Assembly (NCBI RefSeq): GCF_024195295.1
Contig: NZ_JAMFTH010000005.1
Coordinates: forward strand, 124,001-188,000
Direction of reading: 5' to 3'
Length of the DNA: 64,000 nucleotides
From: Gilvimarinus xylanilyticus
GTDB taxonomy: Bacteria; Pseudomonadota; Gammaproteobacteria; Pseudomonadales; Cellvibrionaceae
A program made the position numbers and the translations under genes. Shown one piece after another: positions 16,318 to 24,943 of this stretch. The notes under the pieces were generated by a model. The model had not been told where the DNA came from and made no database searches. It worked only from the letters and a program-made list of their open reading frames with translations. The stretch's first letter is position 1; each line of letters starts with the position of its first letter.

Positions 16318-18519
16318 ATGTCCGTAGCAGAACTCACCGCCAGCCTTAACCAAGCCCAAAGCGAAGCCGTTACCGCCGAGCCGGGTAACCAACTGATTCT
16401 GGCGGGAGCGGGCAGTGGTAAAACCCGGGTGCTGGTTCACCGTATTGCCTGGCTGGTGCAAACCCAGGGTGTCTCGCCCTACAGTATTTTAGCGGTTACC
16501 TTTACCAACAAAGCCGCCAAAGAAATGCGCGCCCGTCTGGACGAGCTGTTTCGCGAGGCAGGCACCCCCATCAATACCCGCAGTATGTGGGTAGGCACCT
16601 TTCACGGCCTGGCGCACCGGCTGTTAAAAGCCCACTGGAAAGACGCCCGCCTGCCGCAGAACTTTCAGATTCTGGACAGTGACGATCAGTTGCGCCTGAT
16701 CAAGCGCGTTTACCAAAACCTGGAGCTGGACGCCGAGCGCTGGCCCCCGCGTCAGGCCCAGTGGTTTATCAACGGCCAAAAAGACGAAGGGCTGCGCGCC
16801 AAACACCTGCAGGAAAGCGCCGACCCCTTTTTGCGTACCATGGCGATGGTGTACCGCGCCTACGAGGCCGACTGCGAACGCGGCGGCCTGGTAGATTTTG
16901 CCGAACTGCTGCTGCGGGCCCACGAATTGTGGCTCAATAACCCGGCTATTTTGTCCCACTATCAGGGCCGCTTTCCGTTTATTTTGGTGGACGAGTTCCA
17001 GGACACCAACTCGGTTCAGTACGCCTGGCTGCGGGTGCTGGCGGGCGAGGCCTGCTTTGTCACCGCCGTGGGCGACGACGACCAATCTATTTATGGCTGG
17101 CGCGGCGCTAAAGTCGAAAATATTCGCCGCTTTGAAGAGGACTACCCTCAGACTCATGTGGTGCGCCTGGAGCAAAACTATCGCTCGACCGGGCATATTC
17201 TTAACGCGGCCAATGCGGTTATCGCCAATAACTTTGGCCGCCTGGGTAAAGAGCTGTGGACCGATGGTGAAGACGGCGACCCGATTTCGCTCTACGCCGC
17301 CTTTAACGAACAAGACGAAGCGCGCTTTATTGTCGAGCGCATTAACGATTGGGTGGCCAAGGGCAACAGCAAAAGCAGCTGCGCGATCTTGTACCGCTCC
17401 AACGCCCAATCGAGGGTTCTGGAAGAAGCCTTACTGCGCGAGAATATGCCCTACCGCATTTATGGCGGTCAGCGCTTCTACGACCGCCTGGAAATTAAAA
17501 ACGCACTCGCCTATATGCGCTTAGCCGCCAACTGCGACGACGACCCGGCGTTTGAGCGAGTCATTAATACGCCCACGCGGGGAATCGGCGGCAAAACCGT
17601 GGATGACGTGCGCGCCTTTGCCCGCGAGCACGGCTGCTCGCTGTGGCAGGCGGCGGGGCAGATGGTGCATAACAAAGTCCTGAGCGCGCGCGCCGCAAAC
17701 GCAGTTGCCGGCTTTATGCAGTTGATTGAAAACCTGACCGAGAAGAGCGGCGAACTCCCCCTTGACCGGCTCGCCGAGTCGGTACTGGACACCACCGGCT
17801 TATACGAATTTCACAAGAACGAAAAAGGCGAGAAAGGCCAGGCGCGGGCGGAAAACCTGGAAGAGTTAATGACCGCCTGCCGCGTGTTCACCCCGGAAGA
17901 GGAAGAAGAACCCGCGCTGCAGCAGTTTTTGGACAATGCCGCCCTGGATGCCGGCGACGCCCAGGCCGACGAGTTTGAAGACGCGGTACAGTTAATGACC
18001 CTGCACTCGGCCAAGGGCCTGGAATTTCCCGTTGTGTTTATGGCCGGGGTCGAGGAAAACCTCTTCCCCCACAAAATGTCCATCGAAGATCCGGACCGCC
18101 TGGAAGAAGAGCGCCGCCTCGCCTATGTGGGAATTACCCGCGCGATGGAGAAGCTCTACATCTGCTACGCCGAAACCCGTCGCCTGTACGGCGGGGAAAC
18201 CTTTAACGCAGTATCGCGCTTTGTGAAAGAGATCCCCAACGAGCATTTAGAAGAGGTGCGGATTAACAGCACCATTACCCGCCCCGCGCGTCTGCAAACC
18301 GGTGGCGGTCGACGCCAGGCGCAAAACCAGACACGCCTGTCTGACACAGGGGCCGATACCGGATTTCAATTGGGCCAGCGGGTTACCCATAAAAAGTTCG
18401 GCGAGGGGATTATCGTTCACTTTGAAGGCAGTGGCGCCAGCACCCGGGTACAAATTAACTTTGATGATGAAGGCACCAAGTGGTTGGTGATGCAGTATGC
18501 GAAATTAGAGGCGGTTTAA
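16318..18519 (+). CDS. uvrD: DNA helicase II (UvrD)
   Basis: UvrD is a superfamily 1A 3'-5' helicase acting in nucleotide excision repair (releasing UvrC and the cut oligonucleotide) and in mismatch repair. The 733-residue protein has all the helicase motifs in order: AGAGSGKTRVL (motif I, near residue 29), TFTNKAAKEM, LVDEFQDTN (II), GDDDQSIYGWRGA (III), EQNYRS (IV), TLHSAKGLEFPVVF (V) and RRLAYVGITRA (VI). The C-terminal 60 residues hold the Tudor-like RNA-polymerase-binding part (GQRVTHKKFGEGIIV). Length is as in Pseudomonas and E. coli. A perfect 18-bp palindrome follows the stop codon. Confidence 0.97.
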   Translation: MSVAELTASLNQAQSEAVTAEPGNQLILAGAGSGKTRVLVHRIAWLVQTQGVSPYSILAVTFTNKAAKEMRARLDELFREAGTPINTRSMWVGTFHGLAHRLLKAHWKDARLPQNFQILDSDDQLRLIKRVYQNLELDAERWPPRQAQWFINGQKDEGLRAKHLQESADPFLRTMAMVYRAYEADCERGGLVDFAELLLRAHELWLNNPAILSHYQGRFPFILVDEFQDTNSVQYAWLRVLAGEACFVTAVGDDDQSIYGWRGAKVENIRRFEEDYPQTHVVRLEQNYRSTGHILNAANAVIANNFGRLGKELWTDGEDGDPISLYAAFNEQDEARFIVERINDWVAKGNSKSSCAILYRSNAQSRVLEEALLRENMPYRIYGGQRFYDRLEIKNALAYMRLAANCDDDPAFERVINTPTRGIGGKTVDDVRAFAREHGCSLWQAAGQMVHNKVLSARAANAVAGFMQLIENLTEKSGELPLDRLAESVLDTTGLYEFHKNEKGEKGQARAENLEELMTACRVFTPEEEEEPALQQFLDNAALDAGDAQADEFEDAVQLMTLHSAKGLEFPVVFMAGVEENLFPHKMSIEDPDRLEEERRLAYVGITRAMEKLYICYAETRRLYGGETFNAVSRFVKEIPNEHLEEVRINSTITRPARLQTGGGRRQAQNQTRLSDTGADTGFQLGQRVTHKKFGEGIIVHFEGSGASTRVQINFDDEGTKWLVMQYAKLEAV

Positions 18520-18525
18520 TTTTTT

Positions 18526-18543
18526 GCGTCAGACGTCTGACGC
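18526..18543. repeat. Perfect 18-bp palindrome after uvrD
   Basis: GCGTCAGACGTCTGACGC is self-complementary with no loop, 6 bp after the uvrD stop codon, preceded by TTTTT and followed by GATTTTA. It shares its core with the element at 11482-11512. It may serve as a terminator-like structure or be a dispersed palindromic repeat or a binding site. Confidence 0.6.
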
Positions 18544-18596
18544 GATTTTACAAACTCATGCTATTCTTTTCCTTTTAACTACAACAATAAAACGCT

Positions 18597-19754
18597 ATGA
18601 CTCAGTCTCGCTCATTTAACGTAACGCCGCTGGTTATTCTCGCTCTAGTCGCCCTTAGCCTAGTGTTGTTCGCCGCCCTGGTAATGACTAAGGCGGGAGA
18701 TAAATCCAGCGCACAGTCCGGAGCTGCCGTTAAACAGCAGAGCTACCGTTGGCGAATGGTTACCACCTGGCCCAAAAACTTTCCGGGCTTGGGCACCACC
18801 GCCGAAGAGTTTGCCAGTATGGTCAATGAAATGAGTGGCGGTCGCCTGACTATTCAGGTACACGGCGCCGGGGAAATTGTTCCCGCCATGGGCGTGTTTG
18901 ATGCGGTGTCATCGGGCAGTGTAGAAATGGGCCACGGCGGCGCCTACTACTGGCGCGGTAAATCCCCGGCCACCCAGTTTTTTACCACCGTGCCCTTTGG
19001 TATGAACGCCCAGGAGATGAACGGCTGGCTACACCATGGTGGCGGCTTGGAGTTATGGCGCGAAGTCTACGAGCCCTTTAATATTATTCCTTTCGCGGGC
19101 GGCAATACCGGTATTCAAATGGCCGGTTGGTTCAATAAGGAAATTAACTCGCTGGATGATTTAAAAGGTTTGAAAATGCGCATTCCCGGTTTGGCCGGTG
19201 AAGTGTTTAACCGCGCCGGCGGCACCAGCGTGAACATTCCCGGCGGCGAGCTCTACACCGCTTTGCAAACCGGTGTTATCGATGCGGCCGAGTGGGTGGG
19301 GCCAGCCAATGATCTGGCATTTGGGTTTCACGAGGTGGCCCGCTATTACTATTACCCCGGCTGGCACGAACCGGGGTCTACCTTAGAAATTTTAGTGAAC
19401 AAAACCGCCTTCCAAAATCTACCCGACGATTTACAGGCTATTGTCACCTACGCGGCCCGCGCCGCAAACCAGGATATGCTAGACCAGTACACCGCCACCA
19501 ATAACGCCGCCCTTAAAGCCTTGGTGGAAGAACACGATGTTCAATTGCGAAAGTTACCCGACGAAGTGCTCGCCGAGCTCAAGCAAATGACTGAGCAGGT
19601 GTTTATTGAACAAGCCGAGCAAAACAAAATGTTCGCGCGGGTGTGGGAGTCGTATCGCGACTTTCAAACCAAAGCCGGTGAATGGCATGAGGTATCGGAA
19701 GAGACCTATTATCAAGCCAGACGAAGCGCCGCAGATGCTCGAAACTCTGACTAG
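18597..19754 (+). CDS. TRAP transporter substrate-binding protein, TakP-like
   Basis: This is the extracytoplasmic ligand receptor of a TRAP transporter (DctP family). The 385-residue protein has an N-terminal hydrophobic segment (about 10-32) acting as signal peptide or anchor, then the two-lobed binding fold. The segments KGLKMRIPGLAGEVF (with the carboxylate-binding Arg), EWVGPANDLAFGFHEVARYYYYPGWHEPG and SLDDL fit the TakP subgroup, whose characterised members bind alpha-keto acids such as pyruvate; ligand is therefore inferred. No membrane subunits (DctQ, DctM) lie within the window, so it is an orphan receptor here. It starts 77 bp after uvrD. Confidence 0.92.
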   Translation: MTQSRSFNVTPLVILALVALSLVLFAALVMTKAGDKSSAQSGAAVKQQSYRWRMVTTWPKNFPGLGTTAEEFASMVNEMSGGRLTIQVHGAGEIVPAMGVFDAVSSGSVEMGHGGAYYWRGKSPATQFFTTVPFGMNAQEMNGWLHHGGGLELWREVYEPFNIIPFAGGNTGIQMAGWFNKEINSLDDLKGLKMRIPGLAGEVFNRAGGTSVNIPGGELYTALQTGVIDAAEWVGPANDLAFGFHEVARYYYYPGWHEPGSTLEILVNKTAFQNLPDDLQAIVTYAARAANQDMLDQYTATNNAALKALVEEHDVQLRKLPDEVLAELKQMTEQVFIEQAEQNKMFARVWESYRDFQTKAGEWHEVSEETYYQARRSAADARNSD

Positions 19755-20069
19755 CGTTTGATTGAACTAAGTAAGCAATCCGCCGCGGGAAAAACTATCG
19801 CACACAGTGCTTAATAAAAAACGGAAGGATCAAGCCTCGTTTTGGAAGCGGCTTTTTAGGGAAGTACTTCTTGCCGAGGGCTATGGCCATTACCTGCGAA
19901 GCGCGCCAAGGGCAATGGATTGCCCGAATGTCAGAAAAGCAGGAGCATTTTCCGGCGAAGGAGTGAACGTTTTGGACTCGCGCAGAGACCGCTGAGGACT
20001 TAATCAGAGGCTCCTTCGATAAAGAACCCGGGAGAGGAAGGGAGATTGGCGGTCCTTCGCCAGTGTTGC
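19755..20069. other. Intergenic stretch with competing inverted repeats
   Basis: This 315-bp gap lies between convergent genes. A weak open frame (GTG 19807 to 19995, 62 codons) has no ribosome site and an odd Arg/Gly-rich product, so I do not call it a gene. The word GGCGAAGGA(G) at 19954-19963 can pair either with CTCCTTCG at 20011-20018 or with TCCTTCGCC at 20053-20061, giving two mutually exclusive stems. The stretch is purine-rich on the plus strand, unlike its surroundings, and may be a remnant of a mobile element or a structured RNA. Confidence 0.45.
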
Positions 20070-20363
20070 TTAGCTATTCAGGGCTTTAAATTCGCGAATT
20101 AATTTGTTGAAGCTTTCGGCGTAGGCCTCCAGATCCTTAATCGCTTTGCTTTGTTCAGAGCGAGACATACCAGAGCAGCTAAGATATTCCTCCATGGCTT
20201 TTACATAGGCCTTTACTTCGTTATTAGCCTTCACCATTTGCGCAGTTACCGCGTTGGCCGGATCGGGAAAATCGCCGGGTTTAGCAGGTTCGCTACAGGC
20301 CATGCTTGCCGCTGGTAACGCCATTGCTGCCAGCAAAGCAAAGTTAAGTAGAGTTTTTTTCAT
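20070..20363 (-). CDS. Small secreted helical protein with two cysteines
   Basis: I do not recognise a family. The 97-residue product has a clear signal peptide (MKKTLLNFALLAAMALPAAS, cut probably after SMA) and a mature part of about 75 residues predicted to be mostly helical, with Cys23 at its start and Cys63 in EEYLSCSGMS; these two could form a disulphide in the periplasm. AGAGG precedes the ATG. It lies 36 bp downstream of the chemoreceptor gene on the same strand, so the two may be co-transcribed. Confidence 0.75.
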   Translation of the reverse strand: MKKTLLNFALLAAMALPAASMACSEPAKPGDFPDPANAVTAQMVKANNEVKAYVKAMEEYLSCSGMSRSEQSKAIKDLEAYAESFNKLIREFKALNS

Positions 20364-20399
20364 GTATTGCTACCTCTTCGTACTTAGGGCAGATGCCAG

Positions 20400-21935
20400 T
20401 TAAATTTTAAAGCGGCCGACCAGTTCGGACATTTCTTTAGCCATTTTAGCCAGGTTAACGCTGTTGGCTGTAATTCGGCTGGAGCTTTCTGCAGTGCTTT
20501 GCGCTACCCCCGAAACACTGTCGATATTCACTTCAATTTGCTGGGTGGCAGCGCTTTGCTGTTCCGAGGCCGCCGCAATCTGGTTAGTGCGGTCGCGAAT
20601 TTCACCCACATAATTGGTAATTTCTTCCAGCGAGTCGGTGGCTTCGCTGGCACGAGCGACCGAAGCATCGGCCTGGCTGGTGCCGGCAGTCATCATCTCT
20701 ACGGCTTCGGCCGAACCGGTTTGCAAACGCTCAATCATTTCTTGAATTTCGGTGGTTGAGCTCTGAGTGCGTGAAGCTAGGGTGCGCACCTCATCGGCCA
20801 CCACCGCAAAACCACGACCCTGTTCACCGGCGCGCGCCGCTTCAATCGCCGCGTTAAGCGCCAACAAATTGGTCTGCTCGGCAATGCCGCGAATCACATC
20901 CAGCACGGTGCCGATCGCAACGGTTTCCTGACGCAGGCGATCAATCACCTCAGAGGCGGTTTTAATATCCGCCGACAGGCTTTGAATCTGGCTCATGGTG
21001 CTCTGCACAATGCCTTTGCCGCTCATGGCAACCTTATCGGCTTGCAGAGAGTTGTCGGCGGTTTCGGCCACGCGCTGGGTTACATCCGACACCACGCTCG
21101 CCATCTCTTTAATCGCAGTAACAATTTGTTGGATGTCGGACTGTTGCGAGGTAATGGAGCGCTCGTTTTCCTGGGACAGATTAGAGAGAATATTCGCGCT
21201 TTCATCCACTTCAACAGCCGTCTCGGCTACGCTGGAGATAATGTCCTGCAGCCGTTCGACAAAACGGTTGAAGTTAACCGCCAGTTCACTCATTTCATCC
21301 GAGCCCTCGACCGGCAAGCGACGAGTCAGATCACCTTCACCTTCGGAAATATCGCGCAGCGCACGCACCACGTTATTGACCGGTTTAACCACACTGGCCT
21401 GCACAAGATAGGCGAGAGCAGCCGCCACAATGCTGATGATAATCACCACCCAAACGGCGTCCATGACCGCCTCGGAAACAACGGTATCCAACTCTGCCAA
21501 ATCCACATGCATTGAGATGGTGCCCACCTGAGCGCCATCAGACTTAATAGATTCGGTAATAACCAGAGCATTGTCCAACTCGACCACGCCCTCGCCATTG
21601 GGGCGCGAGGGTAGATTGGCTGGCATTTTGCCGTCGCCCGCGCGCGAGAACCAGGCAAAAGGCTCACCACCGCTGTAAATGACCGCGCCCTGTACCCGCT
21701 CGCTGATCTTTAGGGCTTGCAGTGAAGCGGTAACCGTCATGTCGTCATCAAAGGTGATGGCGCCGACACTGGCCTCGCCCAATACATCCGCCAGGGTACG
21801 GGTGTCTTTGATAATGGTGTCTTCGACCGTAGCAATCCCCGAGCGTACGGTTACAAAGGTGGTCACCACTACAGCGGCTATACAGGTCAGGGTGACACTG
21901 AGCAGAATTTTCCACTTTAGAGATAGGTTTTTCAC
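20400..21935 (-). CDS. Methyl-accepting chemotaxis protein
   Basis: The 511-residue chemoreceptor starts with GTG at 21935, preceded by GAGG. It has a transmembrane helix at about 10-30, a periplasmic sensor of about 120 residues (dCache-less, with a CHASE8-like or double-helix arrangement: [20 protein letters not shown]), a second transmembrane helix near 155-175, HAMP with [18 protein letters not shown], and a signalling domain whose tip reads [15 protein letters not shown]. The TLADVL...A.I.FDD pattern is common in sensors with a CHASE8 domain. No CheR-binding tail is present. A small secreted protein follows in the same direction. Confidence 0.93.
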   Translation of the reverse strand: MKNLSLKWKILLSVTLTCIAAVVVTTFVTVRSGIATVEDTIIKDTRTLADVLGEASVGAITFDDDMTVTASLQALKISERVQGAVIYSGGEPFAWFSRAGDGKMPANLPSRPNGEGVVELDNALVITESIKSDGAQVGTISMHVDLAELDTVVSEAVMDAVWVVIIISIVAAALAYLVQASVVKPVNNVVRALRDISEGEGDLTRRLPVEGSDEMSELAVNFNRFVERLQDIISSVAETAVEVDESANILSNLSQENERSITSQQSDIQQIVTAIKEMASVVSDVTQRVAETADNSLQADKVAMSGKGIVQSTMSQIQSLSADIKTASEVIDRLRQETVAIGTVLDVIRGIAEQTNLLALNAAIEAARAGEQGRGFAVVADEVRTLASRTQSSTTEIQEMIERLQTGSAEAVEMMTAGTSQADASVARASEATDSLEEITNYVGEIRDRTNQIAAASEQQSAATQQIEVNIDSVSGVAQSTAESSSRITANSVNLAKMAKEMSELVGRFKI

Positions 21936-22251
21936 AGCGGCCTCGTCATTTATATCTTTTGTTGGGGTTGGGCTTATACCCTGTTATAGGTGATAAAACA
22001 GTTCTATGCCAGACACCAACCAAACCCATTGGTTGTAGTATAATGCGCCAAAACACATTTTCCGAGGGCTTACCTGCCCAGTTATTCAAGTAATTTGCTA
22101 TATCAGAGAGTGAAACTCAGAAAATCGCGTATATCGCTGCCGGTTTTCAGACGGCGGGCGTCCCTTTCATAGTATCTTTCGGCGGGTGACGGGAAACCTT
22201 TAAAAGAATCCACAGCGCGCGACAATCCAATCTTTCCCTTAGAAGTAATTC
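21936..22251. other. Intergenic region, no gene seen
   Basis: This 316-bp stretch separates the upstream end of the chemoreceptor gene from the end of the lipoprotein gene. No open frame with coding character is present. A TATAAT hexamer at about 22036 on the plus strand has no convincing partner box. The promoter of the chemoreceptor gene should lie here, and a small RNA is possible but unsupported. Confidence 0.4.
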
Positions 22252-22839
22252 TTATTGCGATTTAGCTGCCAAATGATTGGTGAACGTATCGATTGCGCGA
22301 TCTATCCGTATCCAGCGATCCTCTTGCTTCTGGGTACGATCAGTAAGTATTTCTATGGCTCCACGCCACTGTGTACGCCTGCTTTCCGGGTGAACCAATC
22401 GCAATACTAGAGTACCGGCGTCATATTGCGCTGCCGCACTCAGCGAGGGCGACAAATCCAATTCTCCAACCAGTTCAGATTCGCTGATTGGAGCCCCGAT
22501 AATAATAACAGCATTAATCCAATGATCGGCCCTAGCTATATCAGCAGTGATAGTGAAACCCTGTTCGGACATCCGTTGCTCAAAACGGGTCTGCATCCGA
22601 TCCAGAGTTTCTGGGGCCAACTCATAGCTACCATCAGTGAGTATTTCTGCTTTCCCCATCCAAGCCAAATAATCACCGCGACGCAACTCAAACCCAGGCT
22701 GACTAATCGAGATAAACGAACTGGTATTAAGCGGTGAATAAGGATCCACAGGTTCAGTGCTACAGCCGACTCCCAGTAAAACCAGCACAGTAAAAACGAC
22801 TCGTGTCTGAAAACTTAATTGTTTAAACACACCTAGCAC
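22252..22839 (-). CDS. Predicted lipoprotein, DUF4136-like
   Basis: This 195-residue protein begins with a hydrophobic signal and a cysteine at residue 26 (LLGVGC, an imperfect lipobox), so it is probably a lipoprotein. The body, with FISISQPGFELRRGDYLAW, TLDRMQTRFEQRMSEQGFTITADIARADHWINAV, and a C-terminal GAIEILTDRTQKQEDRWIRIDRAIDTF, fits the general layout of DUF4136-type outer-membrane-associated lipoproteins; the match is from pattern, not a search. It overlaps the end of tlyA by 7 bp, so it is translationally coupled to it. Confidence 0.7.
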   Translation of the reverse strand: MLGVFKQLSFQTRVVFTVLVLLGVGCSTEPVDPYSPLNTSSFISISQPGFELRRGDYLAWMGKAEILTDGSYELAPETLDRMQTRFEQRMSEQGFTITADIARADHWINAVIIIGAPISESELVGELDLSPSLSAAAQYDAGTLVLRLVHPESRRTQWRGAIEILTDRTQKQEDRWIRIDRAIDTFTNHLAAKSQ

Positions 22840-23594
22840 CCTTGTTTCTCAACCCAGACAAAAAACTCGCGATTACCATCGCCACCTTTTATGGGGCTAC
22901 TAAAATAATCTTTTACCCTCAGGGACTGCTGCTGGCAGACCTCGCGAATCGTTTCTTCTACTTGAGAATACTGACTCGCATCGCGGACGATGCCGCCTTT
23001 GCCTATGCCCTCGCGACCGACTTCGAATTGGGGCTTTACTAGACTCAACAGCTGGCCGCCGGGTTTGAGTAAACTCGCCAGTGAAGGGAGTATTAGCGTT
23101 TGCGAGATAAACGACACATCCATTACCGCCACCGCAAACCCTTCCGGCGCGTAATCGGCGCACAATTGTGAAGGGAGTTCCCGGGCGTTCACCCCCTCGC
23201 AACAAACCACCCGCTCGTCATTGCGCAGGGCAGGGAACAATTGATCACGCCCCACATCAACACCAATAACGCGGGCAGCACCGGCTTGTAACAGACAATC
23301 GGTAAACCCCCCGGTTGACTGCCCCACATCCAACACAGTCAGATCTTTTACCGACACGCCGGTTTGTTGCAAGGCACCAGCGAGCTTGAGTCCACCGCGG
23401 GACACATAGCGATCTTCGTCACCGGGCAGCACTCGCAGGTTTTCGCCCGCATCAATTTTTACACTGACTTTGGCAAGGGTCTGCCAAAGTCCCGCGCGCT
23501 CACATTGTACCCGCCCGGCTTTAACCAGCTGTTGGGCGTGAGCACGACTGCGAGCCAGGTCGCGGTTAACCAATTCTGTATCCAAGCGCTGCAA
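22833..23594 (-). CDS. tlyA: TlyA family rRNA (cytidine-2'-O)-methyltransferase
   Basis: This protein belongs to the TlyA/hemolysin A family of S-adenosylmethionine-dependent methyltransferases; characterised actinobacterial members 2'-O-methylate 16S and 23S rRNA. It has an N-terminal S4 RNA-binding domain (RLDTELVNRDLARSRAHAQQL to VSRGGLKLAGAL) and an FtsJ-like Rossmann domain with motif I VLDVGQSTGGFTDCLLQAGA and a later LVKPQFEVGREGIGKGGIVRD. I place the start at the TTG at 23594 (253 residues): AGG lies 6 nt upstream, family proteins begin here, and the gap to the preceding gene becomes 13 bp. A longer frame to 23672 would add a hydrophobic stretch overlapping that gene. Confidence 0.88.
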   Translation of the reverse strand: MQRLDTELVNRDLARSRAHAQQLVKAGRVQCERAGLWQTLAKVSVKIDAGENLRVLPGDEDRYVSRGGLKLAGALQQTGVSVKDLTVLDVGQSTGGFTDCLLQAGAARVIGVDVGRDQLFPALRNDERVVCCEGVNARELPSQLCADYAPEGFAVAVMDVSFISQTLILPSLASLLKPGGQLLSLVKPQFEVGREGIGKGGIVRDASQYSQVEETIREVCQQQSLRVKDYFSSPIKGGDGNREFFVWVEKQGC

Positions 23595-23607
23595 ATCTAG
23601 CCTCGTT

Positions 23608-24900
23608 TTACGGTTTCGCTCTGTAAAGCGCGTCAATATGACGATACTCAAAAGGACGGATAATAAAACCACCGTGACTGAATACCTTGAGGCGCAAGAC
23701 TTCTTCTTCCAGTCGCTCTAACACTCCGGTCACGCGCTCGCCACTGGTTTGCATAAGCTGTACTTCCTTACCCAGATACGCTTGCCACTGCTCCCGCGCA
23801 ATGGGCTTTAAAGTCGACTGGGAGCTGTCAGGTTCCACGCTTTGCCGCTGTTGTTCTGCGCGGGTTTGAGCGCGCTCTTGGCGCCAGGCCGACAGCTCTT
23901 GCTCGGAGGCAGAACTTATATCCAAGCGACCCTGAGATTGATCATTGACAATAATATTTGCTCTCAACCGATAAAGCAGTTGCCCAAGCGATGACAGGTT
24001 TAAACTGTCCATAGCAAAGTCCTGACTGGGCTCAACATGCAATGCAAACTGTTTGGGGTTGGCAATAAAAGCGCTGTAGGCCTGTTCGGTATTTGGACCC
24101 GCCTGCAACCCCAGACCATACCAAGTCTCTAACCATTGTTCGGTATGCAGCTCGATAAATGCCGTTCGAGACAATTGAGCTTGCTGTTCACAGAATGACA
24201 GTAACCGGGGGTAAAAACCCAAATCGTGATAGTGCAAACTGGCTTCCAGCAAGCGCATTTGAGGGACGGCTTGGGCCATATCAGTAAATGACAAGGAGTT
24301 GGCGCCCAGGGAAAACTCGGCCGATAATTGCGACTGGTGTAGATTCGGCGCCTCGCTTACAGTCTTAAGCGTAATCAACTCCCCGCCGCCCACCGCGCGG
24401 TATTCAATCTGAGTATCAAATACCGGATCCTGGTAACCCATATTGGAATAATCCACCGGGCTCAAACGGTTTCGCTCGCCACACCCCGCTGCCAAAAACG
24501 GGCCCATACCGGGAAACCCGAAGGGATGCATCGCGGTGGTATTGGCCGCGGTCACCGGCATCACCATTCCTTCTAAAGACAGAGTGAGGGTTTCGGGAAA
24601 CCGCTGCTTTTTGAAAGTGGTGGCGAGCTTATGAATGCCGGTCAGGCTGCCAGTATCAAGTGATATTCGCTCGACATTAAGTTCGGCGCCGGCGCCTGGC
24701 ACACTGGCGTGTAGGCCCTCTACTGACAGAACCCCGGTGTGGGATATATCGACCTTGCGATACTCAAGCCGCCCGCCAAATGGCGCGATGGCCGAGGCGG
24801 CCTTGTCTAACTGTTTCTCTACCTGAGCAATGTAATACCAGCGCCCGCCCAGCAGCACAGCGGCGGCGAGCACCAGAAGTATTAACCCTATTTTTTTCAT
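23608..24900 (-). CDS. Unknown membrane-anchored protein with a small C-terminal barrel-like domain
   Basis: I do not recognise this 430-residue protein. Residues 4-26 form a single N-terminal membrane anchor, so the rest is probably periplasmic. The body resembles large beta-rich envelope proteins of the AsmA/DUF945 kind: residues 40-75 read GRLEYRKVDISHTGVLSVEGLHA, and several similar amphipathic strands follow. A charged linker (about 345-375) leads to a final 60-residue unit starting WQAYLGKEVQLMQTSGERVTG and ending FIIRPFEYRHIDALYR, which has the look of an Sm/SH3-like small barrel. It sits between glmS (43 bp) and tlyA (13 bp) in one leftward run. Confidence 0.7.
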   Translation of the reverse strand: MKKIGLILLVLAAAVLLGGRWYYIAQVEKQLDKAASAIAPFGGRLEYRKVDISHTGVLSVEGLHASVPGAGAELNVERISLDTGSLTGIHKLATTFKKQRFPETLTLSLEGMVMPVTAANTTAMHPFGFPGMGPFLAAGCGERNRLSPVDYSNMGYQDPVFDTQIEYRAVGGGELITLKTVSEAPNLHQSQLSAEFSLGANSLSFTDMAQAVPQMRLLEASLHYHDLGFYPRLLSFCEQQAQLSRTAFIELHTEQWLETWYGLGLQAGPNTEQAYSAFIANPKQFALHVEPSQDFAMDSLNLSSLGQLLYRLRANIIVNDQSQGRLDISSASEQELSAWRQERAQTRAEQQRQSVEPDSSQSTLKPIAREQWQAYLGKEVQLMQTSGERVTGVLERLEEEVLRLKVFSHGGFIIRPFEYRHIDALYRAKP

Positions 24901-24943
24901 TATTTCCCTCTAATGTTTTTACTGTTAGTTTGTCTGTTTCCTC

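Noticed and set aside
19807-19995. 62-codon frame after the TRAP gene
   Set aside because: GTG start without ribosome site, no recognisable domain, and it overlaps the inverted-repeat stretch, so I describe it only as part of that region.
22030-22045. TATAAT word on the plus strand in the chemoreceptor-lipoprotein gap
   Set aside because: No partner -35 box at 16-18 bp and no downstream gene or structured RNA recognised.
23594-23672. Longer N-terminus for TlyA
   Set aside because: The extension overlaps the upstream gene by 65 bp and would put a hydrophobic stretch before the S4 domain; the TTG at 23594 has a ribosome site and fits the family.
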